A DNA stretch of 8,929 nucleotides from Bacillota bacterium (GTDB taxonomy: Bacteria; Bacillota; Bacilli; Alicyclobacillales; SLC66). The position numbers and the translations under genes are program-made. The stretch spans positions 1-8,929 of the forward strand of contig JAJZCJ010000124.1 in NCBI GenBank assembly GCA_021846145.1, written 5' to 3'. The notes beneath the pieces are model-generated. The model was not told the DNA's origin. It saw only the letters and a list, made by a program, of their open reading frames with translations, and made no database searches. This document shows, piece after piece, positions 6,492-8,929 of the stretch (position 1 is its first letter; every line of letters starts with the position of its first letter).

Positions 6492-7867
6492 GGTTCAACA
6501 CCTCGCCTTTTTTTCTGACTGTACGACGTGGGTCGTGCCCGACTTTTGCGGAGGGCCTCGTCTTGCGCCTTGAGGGTGTCTAAAAATGAACTCCCTGTTT
6601 CTTCAGGCGCTGTTTTATCTGGAATCTGGTCTTTCGCCATCTTCTTGTCTGTATGTCGGCGTATCTGCAAGGGGATCGCATCTGCGTATCGCTTCCCCTC
6701 ATACCACACTTGAATGTCACGCAAATCATAGGGGTCGTAGCGTATCTCCACCTTACAACGGACAAGCGCGGGCTCCACTTCATATGTGTTCCCTTGTACC
6801 GAAATACAGGCGGTTTTGTCCACTTTCGCTTCGGCAGACCGTAAAAATGCTTGTTGTAGAACGAGTGGATCTACCCGTCGCAGTGGGCCATCTTCCTGTA
6901 CGACTTGGGCAGGCCGCTTCTTCAGTGTGCTGTGTACACGCTGGTGGTAACACTGCTCAAGCCAAGCTTGGAAATACCCGTTTAAATCCTCGAGATTCGC
7001 AATTTTACCTTGTCGTACGCCCAACTCTGCTTCCGGACGGAATGCACGTTCCACGTAACCGAACCACTTTTCCAATTTTCCGCGCCCTTGGGGCAAATAC
7101 GGCTTCGAGTGTTTCACGACGAACTGTAAGCGTGCCGCTATTTCCGTCAGGTGAGTGGCCTGAAAGACAGGACCATTGTCGCAGTAAAAAATCTCTGGTG
7201 TTCCAAATTTTGCAATGGATTGCTTCAGCGTTTCTTCCAATGTCGGCAGGTTCTCCCGAAAAAAATACGAGGCCTGGCAGACATAGCGGCTCTTGTCGTC
7301 AAGTACGGCGAACAGACGAGCCACGCGCATTTGCCCATTCGTTTGAGGGTCTGGGACGCGCAGCGAATCACACACATCGCTCTGCCAGACTTCATGCACC
7401 CGGGTCGCCGTATAGCGCTGCCAGGTTTGCTGTTTACGAATGGCTTTGGCGCGCTCCATCCCCGCTTTGCGCAAATGCGCGGACAGTGTGCTGCGCCTGA
7501 GGACGCCGGGTGGCACCATGCCCTCCGTTTCGAGCATGGTAATGAGTTGCTCCACGGTGCGTGCCGGTTGCTCTTTACGCAATGCCATTGCTCGGTCAAT
7601 CACCGCTTGAGGGTTAGCACGCGGACGGTGACGGTCGTCGCGTGCTTGTGGATACAGGGCGTCGAGTCCCCCTTTGCGGTAAAGGGCCACGTAGCGTTCC
7701 AGTGTGCGAATCGAGAAGCGCCTTTGTGCACCACCCGGAACTTGCATGACACGCTTTGCTGCCTGTTCCAGCTGTGCTTGCAATGTACCACGGTCACGAC
7801 TTTGGAGAAGCATCGCAATGAGTTCATAGCGGAACAGTGCGATTTGCCTTCGCTCTTCTTCATTCAT
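6488..7867 (-). CDS. DDE transposase, rve integrase core with Mu-type C-terminal domain (TnsB/TniA/IS481-like)
   Basis: 459 aa from ATG 7867, chosen because GAGGAGA lies just upstream and the product then begins MNEEERRQ; the frame extends 23 codons further up without a good site. The N-terminal part (about 1-140) has helix-turn-helix segments, including 'RRFSIRTLERYVALYRKGG' and a second at 103-135, which should bind the element ends. The catalytic core has D164 (WQSDV), D230 (YCDNGP) and E266 (KLEKWF), with 35 residues between the last two: the DD35E triad of Mu, Tn7 TnsB, Tn552 and IS481 enzymes. The C-terminal beta-barrel of Mu transposases is visible near 350-400 (ISVQGNTYEVEP). A basic Lys/Arg-rich tail (403-456) may contact the ATPase. 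All catalytic residues are intact. It is coupled to the ATPase gene by an ATGA overlap. Confidence 0.92.
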   Translation of the reverse strand: MNEEERRQIALFRYELIAMLLQSRDRGTLQAQLEQAAKRVMQVPGGAQRRFSIRTLERYVALYRKGGLDALYPQARDDRHRPRANPQAVIDRAMALRKEQPARTVEQLITMLETEGMVPPGVLRRSTLSAHLRKAGMERAKAIRKQQTWQRYTATRVHEVWQSDVCDSLRVPDPQTNGQMRVARLFAVLDDKSRYVCQASYFFRENLPTLEETLKQSIAKFGTPEIFYCDNGPVFQATHLTEIAARLQFVVKHSKPYLPQGRGKLEKWFGYVERAFRPEAELGVRQGKIANLEDLNGYFQAWLEQCYHQRVHSTLKKRPAQVVQEDGPLRRVDPLVLQQAFLRSAEAKVDKTACISVQGNTYEVEPALVRCKVEIRYDPYDLRDIQVWYEGKRYADAIPLQIRRHTDKKMAKDQIPDKTAPEETGSSFLDTLKAQDEALRKSRARPTSYSQKKRRGVEP

Positions 7868-7960
7868 GAAATCTCTCCTCAACTTTTTGGGATAACCCCA
7901 TTGTCGAGGTGTCGCGTCATTCACACTAGAGATCACTTTGTGTGGGATAAACGGCTTGGG

Positions 7961-8629
7961 TTACGGCGGAAGGTCAAGGGACAGACCATACGACACCCTG
8001 TTTACCGACACCGATGGGGCGAATAGACAAATGGCGATACGTAGCGTATTCCAAATCGAGCTGGTACAAGACTCGACAGAAGCCTCCCACTTTTCACCAA
8101 GTACATAGAAGAGGCAGACTGAACGGTCACGGACCGTTGTTGGGATGGTCGGCAGACGGGTGTCTGGTTGTTGTGAAAACACGAGGGCAGCGAACCTAGC
8201 AGAGATGTCCGAGATCTGCGCGGTGGCTCTACCATACCAACGTTTGAGTGTCTGCGTAGAAAGAGGACCGAGTGGAGATGGGATTGTCCCCACCACATTT
8301 GCATAACTCATGCCGCTGGCCAGTTGCCTCGTCACAGTCTCTTGGACGGCAATCGCCACGCGTTGGTAGGGAGCCAGGATTTCAGGAAGGAGGCCAAACG
8401 TCTTTTTACAGACTGGACAATGGCGACGGTGGACACGAAAAGATTCACTACAGTACTCAAAGTGGATGGTTCGAGGATAGTAACCATGTCCATGCGTCAG
8501 AAAATAGAAGCAGTGAATACAAGGCTGATCCGTGGGATGCAGCGAAGCAATATACTCCTCATATACGTTGCGCAACTGACCGGGTTCATTGCTATTGACG
8601 TGGACACCAACGTAGCCTACGATGGGCAT
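7961..8629 (-). CDS. DUF6431-like zinc-ribbon/HTH protein of the transposon
   Basis: 222 aa from ATG 8629 (AAAGG about 10 nt upstream). The frame stays open to TTG 8704, but no upstream start has a ribosome site and the hairpin at 8707-8748 abuts it. Cysteine pairs C37-x2-C40 and C71-x2-C74 frame a zinc ribbon, with 'YYPRTIHF' and 'VHRRHCPVCKKTFGLLPEILAPYQR' (66-90) in between and after. This is the pattern I know from DUF6431 proteins found beside transposases in Bacillota. A helix-turn-helix-like segment follows (about 105-135). It is the first gene of the operon, 93 bp before the transposase. A zinc-ribbon plus HTH protein in this position could play the part that TniQ/TnsD plays in Tn7 (target selection) or could bind the ends or regulate the operon. 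This is inference. Confidence 0.75.
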   Translation of the reverse strand: MPIVGYVGVHVNSNEPGQLRNVYEEYIASLHPTDQPCIHCFYFLTHGHGYYPRTIHFEYCSESFRVHRRHCPVCKKTFGLLPEILAPYQRVAIAVQETVTRQLASGMSYANVVGTIPSPLGPLSTQTLKRWYGRATAQISDISARFAALVFSQQPDTRLPTIPTTVRDRSVCLFYVLGEKWEASVESCTSSIWNTLRIAICLFAPSVSVNRVSYGLSLDLPP

Positions 8630-8706
8630 AAGTATTCTGCCTTTGGGCAGTCGATTTGGAAACGGATGAAGGCCGACAAACCCATACATCCGTGATCCAG
8701 CCAAAT

Positions 8707-8748
8707 GAAAACGCCACTTGGAATCTACCCGACTCCCGTGGCGTTTTC
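8707..8748 (-). terminator. Long hairpin in the leader of the transposon operon (attenuator or shield terminator)
   Basis: Perfect 11-bp arms GAAAACGCCAC (8707-8717) and GTGGCGTTTTC (8738-8748) enclose a second stem. In RNA of the - strand the inner arms GGAGUC and GAUUCC pair fully with one G-U, with a 5-nt loop GGGUA. In + strand RNA that position is an A-C mismatch. The better fit on the - strand suggests it acts on transcripts entering the operon; the 3' arm ends in UUUUC. It may block read-through from outside or sequester translation signals. Confidence 0.5.
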
Positions 8749-8782
8749 TACATTCTTCGACAAAACTCCTCTATTATTCAAT

Positions 8783-8792
8783 TGTGTACACA
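8783..8792. promoter_or_regulatory. Perfect 10-bp palindrome TGTGTACACA (possible operator)
   Basis: An exact dyad in an AT-rich stretch between the two hairpins, upstream of the - strand transposon operon. Position and symmetry would fit a dimeric repressor or transposase-protein site, but a 10-bp palindrome can arise by chance. The flanking DNA holds no promoter I can call with confidence. Confidence 0.22.
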
Positions 8793-8818
8793 CCGTTCAC
8801 TGATACAAGTTATTGTTG

Positions 8819-8869
8819 AAAGAGTCTATTTCCGCTCTGCGCTACGCTTCGAGTGGAAATAGACTCTTT
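8819..8869. terminator. 51-nt hairpin, probable bidirectional terminator or palindromic repeat
   Basis: Arms AAAGAGTCTATTTCCGCTC (8819-8837) and GAGTGGAAATAGACTCTTT (8851-8869) pair over 19 positions with a single G-T, around a 13-nt loop that itself contains GCG/CGC around CTA. The outer ends are AAA/TTT, giving a short T run on each strand. On the - strand it begins inside the stop codon of a possible gene end, as expected for an intrinsic terminator. The alternative is a REP/MITE-like repeat. Confidence 0.6.
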
Positions 8870-8929
8870 ACCGACAGGGATCCATAGCAACTAAGCCGCC
8901 AATGGTGTCATCCAATGCGAGCGTAAACA
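8868..8929 (-). CDS. Possible C-terminal end of a gene entering from the right edge (partial)
   Basis: On the - strand a frame is open from the window edge and ends with TAA at 8868-8870, reading LALDDTIGGLVAMDPCR before the stop. The strong hairpin at 8819-8869 follows directly, which is the usual position of a terminator. Only about 20 codons are visible, so this may be chance. If real, the transposon's right end must lie left of 8819. Confidence 0.22.
   Translation of the reverse strand, partial: FTLALDDTIGGLVAMDPCR

Larger units (their letters stand above)
5470..8752 (-). mobile_element. Tn7-like/Mu-like transposon gene block (borders unresolved)
   Basis: Four genes on the - strand: zinc-ribbon DUF6431-type protein, DD35E transposase, AAA+ ATPase and DUF5348-like protein. 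The transposase-ATPase pair is the TnsB-TnsC (TniA-TniB, MuA-MuB) arrangement. Composition is visibly richer in GC than the flanking genes at 1-5300, and the gene run is on the opposite strand. The coordinates cover only the operon and its leader hairpin. True ends lie outside, possibly at 5341 and 8929, where TGTTGCTGCTTGCATTG and the reverse complement of the last 17 bases match at 13 of 17 positions. No target duplication can be tested because the right flank is not in the window. Confidence 0.75.

Noticed and set aside
4015..7968. Shared 11-mer GGGTTACGGCG at 4015 and 7958
   Set aside because: In a window this size several 11-mer matches are expected by chance, and the flanks do not match.
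6586..8026. Long + strand open frames (6586-7500 and 7151-8026)
   Set aside because: They are antisense to the transposase, which has intact DD35E motifs and good start signals. Their Arg/Cys/His-rich translations look like shadows of GC-rich coding DNA.
1..8929. CRISPR array, tRNA or rRNA genes
   Set aside because: No regularly spaced direct repeats with unique spacers and no tRNA arms or rRNA-like sequence were seen on either strand.

Overview
The window looks like part of a low- to moderate-GC Bacillota chromosome. Supporting signs are strong Shine-Dalgarno sites, frequent TTG/GTG starts, three lipoproteins with Gram-positive style signal peptides, and AT-rich intergenic DNA. An Alicyclobacillus/Bacillales-type host is my inference; there is no rRNA or other marker to fix it.

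Left part (1-5330) is an AT-rich run of seven short genes, all on the + strand. They are a CPBP-family membrane protease (71-889), an orphan small membrane protein with a domain like the N-terminal ring-building domain of FliF/YscJ (957-1262), a class I SAM-dependent methyltransferase (1446-2225), a DUF4825-like lipoprotein (2392-2895), two lipoproteins of unknown family (3026-3868 and 4767-5330) and a small two-helix membrane protein (4332-4628). They share no obvious pathway, but nearly all act at the cell envelope. From the second gene onward most are separated by a degenerate intergenic repeat of about 50 nt. I count five copies (near 1312, 2261, 2920, 4249 and 4657), all in the same orientation, so the block has a 'gene plus repeat' layout that looks cassette-like.

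Right part (about 5331-8929) is visibly more GC-rich and holds a transposon-type operon on the - strand. In transcription order it encodes a DUF6431-type zinc-ribbon/helix-turn-helix protein (8629-7961), a Mu/Tn7 TnsB/IS481-type DD35E transposase (7867-6488), an ExeA/TnsC/TniB-type AAA+ ATPase (6491-5694) and a small DUF5348-like protein (5697-5470). The last three are joined by two ATGA stop/start overlaps, so they are translationally coupled. The order suggests a minimal Tn7-like machine: transposase, ATPase regulator, and a zinc-ribbon protein that could act in target choice. That role is inference.

Element borders are not firmly resolved. The left junction lies between the end of the last lipoprotein gene (5330) and 5470, where a short in-frame stretch resembles a gene remnant. 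On the right, an elaborate hairpin precedes the operon (8707-8748) and a second long hairpin (8819-8869) abuts a possible gene end entering from the right edge. A weak 17-nt inverted match (5341-5357 versus 8913-8929, TGT...ACA) is a candidate pair of element ends.
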